In this document: positions 50,262 to 59,240 of the stretch, one piece after another
How the letters are laid out: every line of letters starts with the position of its first letter
Numbering within the stretch: the stretch's first letter is position 1
Origin: DATAUD01 sp035511075
GTDB taxonomy: Bacteria > Verrucomicrobiota > Verrucomicrobiia > Limisphaerales > Palsa-1400
Assembly: GCA_035511075.1 (NCBI GenBank)
Contig: DATKFW010000109.1
Coordinates: forward strand, 1 to 64,000
DNA: 64,000 nucleotides
Direction: 5' to 3'
Notes under the pieces: generated by a model
What the model saw: the letters and a program-made list of their open reading frames with translations, nothing else
Told to the model about the DNA's origin: nothing
Databases searched by the model: none
Made by a program: the position numbers and the translations under genes

Positions 50262-51547
50262 ACGCGGGCGAACTGGACCAGGAGATCGATGACCTTTTCG
50301 CTTAGTAGCTGGTTGTAAATTTCGGACATGCGGCCACTCTTTTCGAGGTCTTTGACCAACTTCTCGACCGGGATCTTGTATTGGGCGGCCATTTCCTGCA
50401 AACGGCGGGCCACGTCCATTTGGTCCACGCGGGCGCCCTCCTTTTCGGCGATGCGCTGAAAGACAAAAGTGGCCTTGACGCGTTGTTTGGCGGCGGTGTT
50501 GGCGGTGGCGTAAATCTGGTCCTTTTGGGCGTCGATGGCGTCCTTGAGAACGCCGCGCTGCTGCTGTTCATTGACGATCGAATAGACAATGCTCCGGGTT
50601 TCGTCTTCAACCAGCGATTCGGGCAAATCGCACTGGACTTGATTGAGGAGATGTTGCACGACCTGATTGCGGATGGAACGGCTTTGCTTGAGATTCAATT
50701 CATTCTGCAAATCAGCGCGCACCCCTTCGCGCAATGCTTCCAGACTCTCCGCGCCGTACGATTTGGCAAAGGCCTCATCGAGCGCCGGGACGCCTTTTTC
50801 CCTGATTTCAACCAATTCCACGTCGTAGACGCCTTTTTTTCCCGCCAATTGGGGCACGACGAAATCGGGCGGGAAATCGACGGTGACGGAACGTTTTTCA
50901 CCGGCCTTCATCCCGATGAGCTGATCGCCAAAACCGGGGATGAACGAAGTCTTGTCGACGTTGATCCAGAAGGCCTTTTTCTCGGTCAAGCCGCGGGCCG
51001 TGGGGGCGGTTTCGGTGATCGGCTTGCCGTCGCAGGTGCCGGTATAATTGACAACGGCGACGTCGCCCTCCTTGACATCGCGGACGACGGGTTGAAAGGT
51101 CGCATGGCGTTCCGCCAGGACGTGGAGGGCGCGTTGGATGTCCTGCGGCGAGACCACGGCGGTTTCGCGGGTGGCGGGGAGGCCCTTGTATTCGGGCACT
51201 TCAAACTCGGGGGCTGTCTCCAGATTGGCGGCGAATTGCAACGGTTGACCGCGGGAAAACTGGATTTCTTCGATTTCCGGCTGTCCGACAATGGAGAGCT
51301 TCTGCTCGGCGATGGCGGACCTGAAGGTCTCGGAGATGAGCTTGCGTTTGACCTCGTTCTGAATGTCGGTTTCGAAACGTTTTGCGACCATCTCGCGCGG
51401 GGCCTTGCCGGGGCGAAAGCCGGGGAGCCGGACTTCGCGCTGAAATTCAGCGGCGACCTGGTTAAAGGTTTCCTCAACCTTTTCCGGCTCGACCTCCACA
51501 CGCATCAATTTTTTGCAGGGTCCCAAATTCTCTACCGTAACATTCAC
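50231..51547 (-). CDS. tig: Trigger factor ribosome-associated chaperone
   Basis: A 438-residue chaperone with the ribosome-binding tail (VRLPGFRPGKAPREMVAKRF, residues about 35-55), a PPIase/FKBP domain (about 150-245, NYTGTCDGKPI, FIPGFGDQLIGMKAGE) and a helical C-terminal arm. Start MNVTVENLGPCKK matches family members. Usually upstream of clpP in bacteria; here the following gene on this strand is not clpP but the convergent glcF. Confidence 0.96.
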   Translation of the reverse strand: MNVTVENLGPCKKLMRVEVEPEKVEETFNQVAAEFQREVRLPGFRPGKAPREMVAKRFETDIQNEVKRKLISETFRSAIAEQKLSIVGQPEIEEIQFSRGQPLQFAANLETAPEFEVPEYKGLPATRETAVVSPQDIQRALHVLAERHATFQPVVRDVKEGDVAVVNYTGTCDGKPITETAPTARGLTEKKAFWINVDKTSFIPGFGDQLIGMKAGEKRSVTVDFPPDFVVPQLAGKKGVYDVELVEIREKGVPALDEAFAKSYGAESLEALREGVRADLQNELNLKQSRSIRNQVVQHLLNQVQCDLPESLVEDETRSIVYSIVNEQQQRGVLKDAIDAQKDQIYATANTAAKQRVKATFVFQRIAEKEGARVDQMDVARRLQEMAAQYKIPVEKLVKDLEKSGRMSEIYNQLLSEKVIDLLVQFARVHDVTPAPAM

Positions 51548-51819
51548 AAAGAGCCTTTCACTTCAGCCGCGTCGGCGGTGTTGGATTTCGTGGAAACGCC
51601 CGCCCGCGAGTGGGACACGCTAAGTATCGGCGGCGCCCGCGTCAAGCCATCAAGTTTGGATATTTCACGGGGGGCCAATCCCGCGTGCCCCACAGGAGCG
51701 GCTTCATCCCCGGCCTGCGCGGCGTGCGCATAATGTTTGGGAAGGTGGAAGGTCATAAATAATGCGGCCGCGCAAATTTTTGACTTGGTCGGATCGTTGG
51801 CCTTTGCCAAGATGGGGAC

Positions 51820-52848
51820 ATGCAATTGCCGGCGAAGTTCTATCCGGTGCTTTTGCTGGTCTTTTGGACCGGGCTGATGCTCACGGCCGATTTGGTCGTG
51901 ATTGATACATCTGTGCGGCAGGCCCGTTCGGTGAATTTCGCCTCGACCACCGGCAAAATGATCCAGAGCGAACTCCGCAAAGGGGCGATGAGCCATCGCG
52001 GCGTAGAGGTCGGCTACAATTACGTCGTCAACGGGGTCCGTTACACGGGGCACCGTTATCGCTACGACGACCGCAATTCCGCCTGGGAATACAGCACCGC
52101 CGTGGGAGCCTTCCCACGATGGTCACAGAGAAGGGTTTACTATGATCCAAAGGACCCCGCGGATTGCGTATTGGAGCCCGGCCTGGCTGGTTGCGATCTG
52201 TTGTTGCCGCTGTTTGCCACTCCGCTCAATGTCGTGACGCTTGTCATCTGGATGGCCGCCGCGCAGTCGTGGCGCGAAAGAAAACTCTCCGCGCAGGCGG
52301 GAGGCGTCCGCATACTCAAGCGAGGCGGCGAAATCCGGGCGCGATTGGCGGCCTTTACTCCCATTGCGGCCGCTCTCGGCGCGCTTGGCGGGGCGTCGTT
52401 CTTCCTGGCGTTTCCGGTCGTCGCGATAGGCGGTTTTGCGCCGTCGATGACGGTCATGCTTATGGTTTGGGCCGTGGTCCTGGCGGCCATTCCGACGGCG
52501 TTTTTTTGGACGCTGAAGAATAACCGTTCCGGCAACTACGATCTGCGCATCAATGAAGTTTCAAGAGTCGTTACTGTTCCCGTGATCGAGGGACGGAGAA
52601 GGCCATTGACCCTCGAGAGGAGTGAAATCCTTGGTGTCTCCCTACAACGCAGGATCACAAAAACCCCCAGCGGCGATTATGTCAGCTATCTGCCGGCTAT
52701 TGACCGCGCCGGCGGCGAGTCGGGTTCGCCGACGATCAAGCTGACAACGCGAGGGTGGACGCACGACAAGGCATGGGCGTTTGGCGAATGGCTTGGGGAG
52801 GAATTGGGGGTTGAATTCAAAGGGGTGGAGGGGGACAGCACGAAATGA
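51820..52848 (+). CDS. DUF3592-domain membrane protein
   Basis: A 342-residue protein with one N-terminal TM (FYPVLLLVFWTGLMLTADLV), a DUF3592 domain (about 45-115: VGYNYVVNGVRYTGHRYRYD and RRVYYDPKDPADCVLEPG) and two to three further TM segments near 125-145, 170-200 and 205-230. The YxYxVNGxxYxG / VYYxPxxPxxSxLxPG pattern is standard; function unknown. Followed 9 bp later by the MFS gene, so perhaps co-expressed. Confidence 0.85.
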   Translation: MQLPAKFYPVLLLVFWTGLMLTADLVVIDTSVRQARSVNFASTTGKMIQSELRKGAMSHRGVEVGYNYVVNGVRYTGHRYRYDDRNSAWEYSTAVGAFPRWSQRRVYYDPKDPADCVLEPGLAGCDLLLPLFATPLNVVTLVIWMAAAQSWRERKLSAQAGGVRILKRGGEIRARLAAFTPIAAALGALGGASFFLAFPVVAIGGFAPSMTVMLMVWAVVLAAIPTAFFWTLKNNRSGNYDLRINEVSRVVTVPVIEGRRRPLTLERSEILGVSLQRRITKTPSGDYVSYLPAIDRAGGESGSPTIKLTTRGWTHDKAWAFGEWLGEELGVEFKGVEGDSTK

Positions 52849-52857
52849 AAAGTTCCA

Positions 52858-54066
52858 ATGCCAGAAACACCTCCGAAAAAGCTCTCGTGGCTGAACCGAA
52901 CCGTTTTGGGCATCGGTCTGGCCTCGCTGTTCAGCGATTGGTCCCATGAGATGGCCACAGCGGTGTTGCCGACATTCCTGGCGACGCTGGGGGCCGGCGC
53001 GGCGTGGCTCGGCTTGATAGAGGGAGTTTCCGATGGACTGTCCAGCGTGGTCAAAATGGGGTCGGGCTTCTACACCGACAAACTGCAACGACGAAAGCCC
53101 GTTGCCATTTTCGGATATGTTGTCACCGCCCTTGGGACCGCGTCATTGGGCCTGGCCACCAGCGCGTGGCAAGTTCTGGCGGCGCGGGCGGGCGCGTGGC
53201 TGGGGCGCGGCCTGCGGACACCCGTGCGAAAGGCGCTGCTGGCAGCGGCGGTGACGAAAGAAACCTACGGACGGGCCTTCGGTCTTGAGCGGATGATGGA
53301 CACCATCGGGGCGATTGTGGGACCGGCCACGGCGCTAGGCGTTTTTGCGGCGGTGCATCACCATTATCCGAGTTTATTTGCGCTGACGCTGATTCCCAGT
53401 TTGACGGCGGCCGGGCTTATCGGATTCCTGGTGAAAGAAAAGGAGCGCAAACCGGTTCCGCACATTTCATTGGGGCAAAGACTCCGCATGCTGCCGGCCG
53501 GTTATCGAAAATTGGCATGGGCGGTCGGGCTGTTCGGCGCCGGGGCGTTCGCTCACACGCTGCTGATACTGCTGGCGATGCGGAAATTGACGCCGTCCCT
53601 CGGCGCGCCCCGAGCCGCGACGGTTGCCGTCGCCCTCTATGTGTTGCACAACGTGTTTTACGCGTCGTTCGCCTTCATCGGCGGGTGGCTCGGGGACCAT
53701 TTTCAGAAGAAAATACTATTGGCGACGGGCTATTTGCTCTCGGCGGCGATGTGTCTGTGCATTGTATTTCTGCCGGCCAACATCGGGACCCTGGCGCTGA
53801 TTTTTATTCTCGGAGGAACCAACGTGGCCCTTGAAGAGACTTTGGAGGACTCACTTTGCGCGGAACTGGTCGGGGAAGAATATCACGGGGTGGCATTCGG
53901 CGCCCTGGCGACGATCAACGGGATTGGCGATTTTCTTTCCAGCATCATCGTGGGCGGATTGTGGACGGCGGTTGGAGCCGGGGCGGCGTTTGGCTACAGT
54001 GCGGCCCTTTCGGTGACCGGCGCGGCGCTCGTTCTGATGGTCCCCGCCGGCGATGGCAAAGGATGA
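52858..54066 (+). CDS. MFS transporter
   Basis: A 402-residue 12-TM major-facilitator protein. Features: TM1-2 with SLFSDWSHEMATAVLPTFLA, the loop signature GFYTDKLQRRKPVAIFGY, RGLRTPVRKALLA, and GGWLGDHFQKK in the second half. The sequence resembles permeases of the YfcJ/arabinose or "DUF894"-like group; substrate unknown. ATG 52858 with 9-bp gap after the DUF3592 gene. Confidence 0.88.
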   Translation: MPETPPKKLSWLNRTVLGIGLASLFSDWSHEMATAVLPTFLATLGAGAAWLGLIEGVSDGLSSVVKMGSGFYTDKLQRRKPVAIFGYVVTALGTASLGLATSAWQVLAARAGAWLGRGLRTPVRKALLAAAVTKETYGRAFGLERMMDTIGAIVGPATALGVFAAVHHHYPSLFALTLIPSLTAAGLIGFLVKEKERKPVPHISLGQRLRMLPAGYRKLAWAVGLFGAGAFAHTLLILLAMRKLTPSLGAPRAATVAVALYVLHNVFYASFAFIGGWLGDHFQKKILLATGYLLSAAMCLCIVFLPANIGTLALIFILGGTNVALEETLEDSLCAELVGEEYHGVAFGALATINGIGDFLSSIIVGGLWTAVGAGAAFGYSAALSVTGAALVLMVPAGDGKG

Positions 54067-54119
54067 TTGCCCAAAACTAAATCGAATATCCGCCGGGCCA
54101 ACCGTGTCATTCCTTAATA

Positions 54120-54557
54120 ATGCAAAAGCGGGAAATCATTTGGATTGCAGTGCTGTTGGTGCTCATTGTGGCTTACTTCCACTTTTTTGGAGGGAGATTT
54201 GGCCAAAAGGCCATCGCCATTCATGCCTCCCTGCGCCCCAGCCAGCGGGCCGAGACGGCGGTGTACCCGGTTTATTTTACACTCAACGACGATTTTAAAC
54301 TGACGAGCCTCAAGGTGGTTCCCCTGGAGGATGGAAAGGTCAATCCGGCCACGATGCCGGTTTGGAATCTGGTGTCCGATAGCAATTCAGCGCCGACACG
54401 CGCGTTTTTCTACGGGCAGCACATACGTGGAATGAAGCCCGCCCTGGCCAACGTGCAGGCCGACCCTTTGACACCGGGGGTCATTTACCGAATCCTGCTT
54501 TCTTCAGGCAAACTTACCGCCGCGCTGGATTTCAAGACCAGGTCCACAACGGAATAG
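54120..54557 (+). CDS. Small membrane-anchored protein of unknown function
   Basis: A 145-residue protein with one N-terminal TM or uncleaved signal anchor (EIIWIAVLLVLIVAYFHFF) and a short beta-rich soluble domain (VYPVYFTLNDDFKLTSLKVV). No known family recognised. Starts 53 bp after the MFS gene stop and its 3' end is convergent with the pseudopilin on the other strand (10 bp apart). Confidence 0.7.
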   Translation: MQKREIIWIAVLLVLIVAYFHFFGGRFGQKAIAIHASLRPSQRAETAVYPVYFTLNDDFKLTSLKVVPLEDGKVNPATMPVWNLVSDSNSAPTRAFFYGQHIRGMKPALANVQADPLTPGVIYRILLSSGKLTAALDFKTRSTTE

Positions 54558-54566
54558 CGGAATAGG

Positions 54567-55304
54567 TCAGGGATTGGCGGCGCTGGAATTGGTCCGATAG
54601 AAAGCCGTTGTGCACCATTGCACGACAGGGTCGAACGCCTGATTGACCTTAAGGAATTGTGTGCTGCCGTCAAAGTAACCGTTGATCGAACCGCCGACGT
54701 TGGTGGACATCATGCTGTGGGCGTGCTTGTTCTGGTCGAGCTTCAAACCGTCATCGAGTTCAAAATAATCCATGAAGAAATCGCCGACGTAAGTGAGCTT
54801 CTCGCCAAACATGATTGTCTGCGAGGGCAAAGGAACATCGTTTTCAACCAGGAACGGCGTTGCGACGTCGGTCATCCAATTGGGATCATCGTATTTGGCC
54901 TCGTAGCCGTCGTTGAAGCCGTTGATCAAATAGCTGCGCCAAACGCAATCGGCGGGGTACTGCGCGGGGTTGTCGCCGAGGCTGATTGGGGTGTTGTTGG
55001 TTTCGCTGGGACAAACCAGGATGTTGCTGGATTTGTAATAGGAAAGAAGCAAGGCGGGCCAGCGTTCGACTCCATCGCGCGGCGTGTAAGCGCCGTTGTT
55101 GTCGCTGGCGTACATGATATTGGCCAGGCCCAGTTCGTGGACGTTGCTGGTACACTTCATCCGGCGCGCAGCTTCCTTGGCCTGCGCCAACGCAGGCAGC
55201 AACATGCTGGCCAGTATCCCGATAATGGCGATTACCACCAGCAGTTCAATGAGTGTGAACGCCGCATTTGCCGAATTTTGCTCTGTTGTTTGTTTGTTCT
55301 TCAT
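54567..55304 (-). CDS. Pseudopilin-like protein (third paralogue)
   Basis: A 245-residue protein with leader MKNKQTTEQNSANA, prepilin site AFTLIEL, helix LVVIAIIGILASMLLPALAQ, then KCTSNVHELGLANIMYASDN. The C-terminal part (GGSINGYFDGSTQFLKV) lacks the exact H-x9-DG spacing of its relatives. ATG 55304 is selected from the leader; the frame extends upstream to 55364 with an unconvincing segment. Paralogous to 25658 and 38966. Confidence 0.9.
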   Translation of the reverse strand: MKNKQTTEQNSANAAFTLIELLVVIAIIGILASMLLPALAQAKEAARRMKCTSNVHELGLANIMYASDNNGAYTPRDGVERWPALLLSYYKSSNILVCPSETNNTPISLGDNPAQYPADCVWRSYLINGFNDGYEAKYDDPNWMTDVATPFLVENDVPLPSQTIMFGEKLTYVGDFFMDYFELDDGLKLDQNKHAHSMMSTNVGGSINGYFDGSTQFLKVNQAFDPVVQWCTTAFYRTNSSAANP

Positions 55305-55389
55305 GGTCAAATTCAAAGACGCACCGTGGAGGCAATGGGTTGCTTGCCGTTCCATCCGCGCCATTGGACGCGATCAAAATGTCAAATAA

Positions 55390-56838
55390 TCAAAGTTTTT
55401 TCAGGTTCCTGTAAAGCGCAGCGTACTCGCGGGCCGTATTCTCCCAGGAAAAGTCGCACGCCAGGCCGTTGCGGCGATAATGTTGCAGCAGGGGCTTATC
55501 GGCATAAAGCACGAGAGCCTTGCGGACCGCTTTGGACAGGGCGCGCACGGAATAATCGGCGAACTTGATCCCGTTGGCGCGGCGCTCGTCCTCGCTGATA
55601 TCGATAACTGAATCGTCCAGGCCGCCTGTCACGCGCACGATGGGCACCGTGCCGTAGCGTAGGCTGTACATCTGGTTCAGCCCGCACGGTTCGAAGTGCG
55701 ACGGCATCAAGTAGAAATCGCATCCGGCCTCGATGCGGTGCGAGAATCCGGTGTCAAAACCAATAATGACGGCGCATTTGGCCGGATACCGTTCGGCCAA
55801 TTTTCGATAGCCGCGCTCGTAATCGCGATTGCCGCTGCCCAGCAGCACGAACTGCATGTCAGCCGCAAGCATCTCCTGCAAGGCGGCCAGTTGCAAATTG
55901 ACTCCCTTTTGTTCCGCGAGACGGGAAATGGTTCCGAAGAGCGGGATGTCCGGCGCCTGGGGCAATCCCAATTCCTGCTGGAGGGCGGCCTTGTTCATCT
56001 GCTTGCCGCTCATATTGGAAGCCGAAAAGGGATGGGGCAGGAACGGATTGCCTTCTGTTTTCCATTCATCGTAATCGACGCCGTTGAGAATGCCGTGCAG
56101 GACGTTTTGGCGCTTGCGCAGCACTCCGTCCAGGCCGCATCCGTATAATTCGGTCGTTATTTCGCGCGCGTAACGCGGACTGACCGTCGTAATCATATCG
56201 GCATGAATGATGCCGCCCTTAAGGCAATTCATGCCGCTGTAAAATTCGAGGTTCTCCGGCTGGAAGTAGCTTTGCGGCAGGTTGGTCAACGCGAATTTGG
56301 CCGCCGGGAAATTGCCCTGGTACGCCAGGTTGTGAATCGTCAGGCATGTGGGCGGCGCTGGCGCCCAGCCGTCGCGCAATTTTTGGTCCGCGATGAACAC
56401 GGCGACCAGAGCCGACGGCCAATCGTGCATGTGAACCAATTCCGGGCGCCACGGGAGATATCGCGCGAGGTGGGTGACGCATTTGGAGAAGAAGATGAAA
56501 CGTTCCGCATTGTCGGCATAATCGATGCCGCGTTCCTGATAGATGCCGCTTCGGTCAAAGAACTGCGGCTGGTCGATAAGATAAACCGTCGGGCCGGCCG
56601 GCAGCTCGCTGATCCAGACGCCCGCGTCGACACGGTCCGGGCCGAAAGGCAAATCGAACTTCCAATCGAACGGGCGCATGTCCGGGAAGCGTTCCCTGGT
56701 GCCGCGATAGAGCGGGGTGACCAATCCGACCTGGTGGCCGGCGCGCGCGAGAAACTTGGCAAGCGCGCCCACCATGTCTGCCAGCCCCCCGGTCTTGGAA
56801 TACGGAAGAGCCTCGCTGCTCGCGAGCAAGATTTTCAT
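55390..56838 (-). CDS. glgA: Glycogen synthase, ADP-glucose type
   Basis: A 482-residue GT5 glycosyltransferase that extends alpha-1,4-glucan from ADP-glucose. Markers: KTGGLADMVGALAK at the N-terminus, HMHDWPSALV, GISRLAEQ-like GTISRLAEQKG, and the C-terminal EPCGLNQMYSLRYGTVPIV, GGLDDSV. Start ATG 56838 sits in the serS stop (TGATG). Last gene of the cysS-tmk-rpsT-serS-glgA run on this strand. The serS-glgA coupling is unusual. Confidence 0.96.
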   Translation of the reverse strand: MKILLASSEALPYSKTGGLADMVGALAKFLARAGHQVGLVTPLYRGTRERFPDMRPFDWKFDLPFGPDRVDAGVWISELPAGPTVYLIDQPQFFDRSGIYQERGIDYADNAERFIFFSKCVTHLARYLPWRPELVHMHDWPSALVAVFIADQKLRDGWAPAPPTCLTIHNLAYQGNFPAAKFALTNLPQSYFQPENLEFYSGMNCLKGGIIHADMITTVSPRYAREITTELYGCGLDGVLRKRQNVLHGILNGVDYDEWKTEGNPFLPHPFSASNMSGKQMNKAALQQELGLPQAPDIPLFGTISRLAEQKGVNLQLAALQEMLAADMQFVLLGSGNRDYERGYRKLAERYPAKCAVIIGFDTGFSHRIEAGCDFYLMPSHFEPCGLNQMYSLRYGTVPIVRVTGGLDDSVIDISEDERRANGIKFADYSVRALSKAVRKALVLYADKPLLQHYRRNGLACDFSWENTAREYAALYRNLKKL

Positions 56839-58145
56839 CACCCCGTGTGCGAAATCCTCTCGGTTTTCAAAAATGGACGCAGGGCAAGCGGGATTGTCAC
56901 GCTGCCATCGGCCTGTTGATAGGTCTCCACCAAAGCCACAAATAGCCGGGCCAACGCCGTGCCGCTGCCGTTGAGAATGTGCGGATACTTGTTTTCGCCC
57001 GCCTCCGTTTTGAAGCGGAGGTTCATCCGGCGCGCCTGAAAATCCTCGCAATTGGAGCAACTGGACACCTCCAAATACTGCCCCTGGCCCGGCGCCCATA
57101 CTTCGATATCGTAAGTCATCGCGCTTTGAAAACCCAGGTCGCCGGTGCAGAGTTGGACGACGCGGTAATGGAGGCCCAGCAATTGGAGGACGCGTTCCGC
57201 GTTGGCGACCAGCTTCTCCAGTTCGATGTAGCCGTTCTCCGGGCGGGTGATCTTGATCAACTCGACCTTGTCAAATTGATGGACGCGAATCATGCCGCGG
57301 GTGCCGACGCCCGCCGCGCCCGCTTCACCCCGAAAACAGGGCGAGTAGGCGCAGTAACAAACGGGTAAGCGGGACTCTTTCAAAATCTCGTCACGATGAA
57401 TGTTGGCCACCGGCGTTTCGGCCGTGGGGATGAGGAACAATTTTCCGAGTGTCGCGGGGTCAGTCCCCTCCTGCACGCCGTAATATTGGTCGGCAAATTT
57501 TGGGAACTGGCCCACGCCCACCATGCATTCGCGGTTGACCAGAAACGGCGGGGAGACCTCGGTGTAGCCGTGCTCGCCAACATGCAAATCCAGGAGGAAC
57601 TGTATCAACGCCCGCTCGAGGCGGGCGCCCCATCCCGTGTAAAGCAGAAATCCGCTGCCGGAGATTTTGGCGGCCCGCGCAAAATCGACCAACCCGAGGC
57701 TTTCGCAGATTTCGACGTGCGTCCTGGGTTTGAAATCGAATGCGGGCTTGCCGCCCCAGGCGCGCATCTCGGGATTATCGGCGGCGGATTGTCCAATCTT
57801 GACGGTCTCATGGGGCAAATTGGGCAATTGCAACATCAAGGCGTCGCGCTGCTGCTCGCTTTGGGCAGTTAGTTTGTCAAGCGCGTCAATTTTTTCCCCC
57901 ATTTCGCGCGTCTGAAATTTATTTGCCTCGGCTTCGGCTATCTTTTTCTGCGCCATCAACGCACCGATCTCCTTGGAAACGCGATTTCGCGCGGCTTTAA
58001 GTTGTTCGACCTCCGTGAGCGCCTTGCGACGGCGCTCGTCCAACTCGAGCACGGCGTCGATCCTTTTATCGTCGCCGGCGCCGCGGGTGGCCAGGCGTTG
58101 GCGGACAAAATCCGGTTTCTCGCGAATCAATCTGATATCCAGCAT
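56838..58145 (-). CDS. serS: Seryl-tRNA synthetase
   Basis: A 435-residue class II synthetase: N-terminal long coiled-coil arm (about 30-105) that grips the tRNA variable arm, motif 2 in CFRGEAGAAGVGTRGMIRVH, the EVSSCSNCEDFQARRMNLRF segment and motif 3 GSGTALARLFVALVE. Start ATG 58145. Overlaps glgA by 1 bp. Confidence 0.97.
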   Translation of the reverse strand: MLDIRLIREKPDFVRQRLATRGAGDDKRIDAVLELDERRRKALTEVEQLKAARNRVSKEIGALMAQKKIAEAEANKFQTREMGEKIDALDKLTAQSEQQRDALMLQLPNLPHETVKIGQSAADNPEMRAWGGKPAFDFKPRTHVEICESLGLVDFARAAKISGSGFLLYTGWGARLERALIQFLLDLHVGEHGYTEVSPPFLVNRECMVGVGQFPKFADQYYGVQEGTDPATLGKLFLIPTAETPVANIHRDEILKESRLPVCYCAYSPCFRGEAGAAGVGTRGMIRVHQFDKVELIKITRPENGYIELEKLVANAERVLQLLGLHYRVVQLCTGDLGFQSAMTYDIEVWAPGQGQYLEVSSCSNCEDFQARRMNLRFKTEAGENKYPHILNGSGTALARLFVALVETYQQADGSVTIPLALRPFLKTERISHTG

Positions 58146-58219
58146 CGCCGCATTATAAAAACGAGGGTCTTGACCGCAAGCGGCGAATCAGGCGGCGCGA
58201 AATGGCGCGCGCCTGGGCG

Positions 58220-58495
58220 TTACGCGGCGGCGGGCTTGGCGGCGTGGAGGCGGAGGCTCAGGCGGGACTTGGTGCGGTTGGCGCGGGCGCGGTGGATGAT
58301 CTTGCGCTTGGCGGCTTTGTCCAACGCGGAGGTCAGCACCCGCAGCGCCTTGGCGGCGTCGTCTTTCTTGCCGGCTCCCAGGAGTTCGGCGTAATTTCTC
58401 TGCAAGGTGTGAAGGCGGGACTTGACGCCCTGGTTTTGCAAGTGTTTGCGGGCGCTGTTCCGCATTCGGCGTTCGGCTGATTTGGTGTTGGGCAT
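58220..58495 (-). CDS. rpsT: 30S ribosomal protein S20
   Basis: A 91-residue basic helical protein with the S20 pattern PNTKSAERRMRNSARKHLQN, then KDDAAKALRVLTSALDKAAK, IIHRARANRTKSRLS. Binds 16S rRNA near the 5' domain. Located 75 bp upstream of serS on the same strand, and its own start follows tmk by 7 bp. Confidence 0.97.
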   Translation of the reverse strand: MPNTKSAERRMRNSARKHLQNQGVKSRLHTLQRNYAELLGAGKKDDAAKALRVLTSALDKAAKRKIIHRARANRTKSRLSLRLHAAKPAAA

Positions 58496-58502
58496 AGTTA
58501 CG

Positions 58503-59240
58503 TCAAAGGCTCCGTTTCACTTTCGGAGGGCTAACGTTAGCGGAACGCGCGGGTTTGTCAACGGCGGGATTTTTAACTTTCTTGCGCGGGAAAACCACCT
58601 TTGCCACGAGAGGCTCGACCGCGCTCCAGATTTGGCGGGCGACCTCATCGCGGCCGGCGGCGCCGTCGATGCTCCTGACGCGGCCGGGTTCATCGGCGGC
58701 GAGCTTCCTGTAACCCTCCCCGACCCGCTCAAAAAAACCGCGGTCCGCCTCTTCCATCCGGTCGCGGATGGTTTCAAGGCTGGAAAGCAAGCGATCGCGC
58801 CGGCGGGCTTCGCTGACGGCGACGGGCACGATCAATAACAGCGTCAGGTCCGGCCGGGTTTCGCCGACCGCGCAGGCGACGATTTGCCGGATCGTCGCAA
58901 AATCCAGTCCGCGGCCGTGCCCTTGATAGGCGAAGGTGGAATCGTAAAAGCGATCGCACAAAACGATCTCTCCGTTTTCAAGGGCCGGGCGGATGATCTG
59001 CCGCACCAATTGGGCGCGGCTGGCGTTCATCAACAACAACTCCGTTTCGGGCATCATGGCGTGGTTGGCGTCGCTGTGCTTGAGGGTGTGGCGAATTTCC
59101 TCGCCGATTGGCGTGCCGCCAGGTTCGCGCAATTCGCGCACGGGGCGGCCCGATTCGCGCAGGCGGCCGGCCAGGATCGCGAGTTGGGTTGATTTTCCGC
59201 TGCCCTCGGTTCCCTCAAACGTGATGAACAAGCCTTTCAT
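58503..59240 (-). CDS. tmk: Thymidylate kinase
   Basis: A 245-residue P-loop kinase making dTDP. Walker A FEGTEGSGKSTQ at residues 7-18, the DRFYDSTFAYQG DRX-type motif, and a lid with RRRDR. Length exceeds the usual ~210 because of a Lys/Pro-rich C-terminal tail of about 35 residues (KKVKNPAVDKPARSANVSPP), of unknown role. Start overlaps the cysS stop by 4 bp. Confidence 0.95.
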   Translation of the reverse strand: MKGLFITFEGTEGSGKSTQLAILAGRLRESGRPVRELREPGGTPIGEEIRHTLKHSDANHAMMPETELLLMNASRAQLVRQIIRPALENGEIVLCDRFYDSTFAYQGHGRGLDFATIRQIVACAVGETRPDLTLLLIVPVAVSEARRRDRLLSSLETIRDRMEEADRGFFERVGEGYRKLAADEPGRVRSIDGAAGRDEVARQIWSAVEPLVAKVVFPRKKVKNPAVDKPARSANVSPPKVKRSL

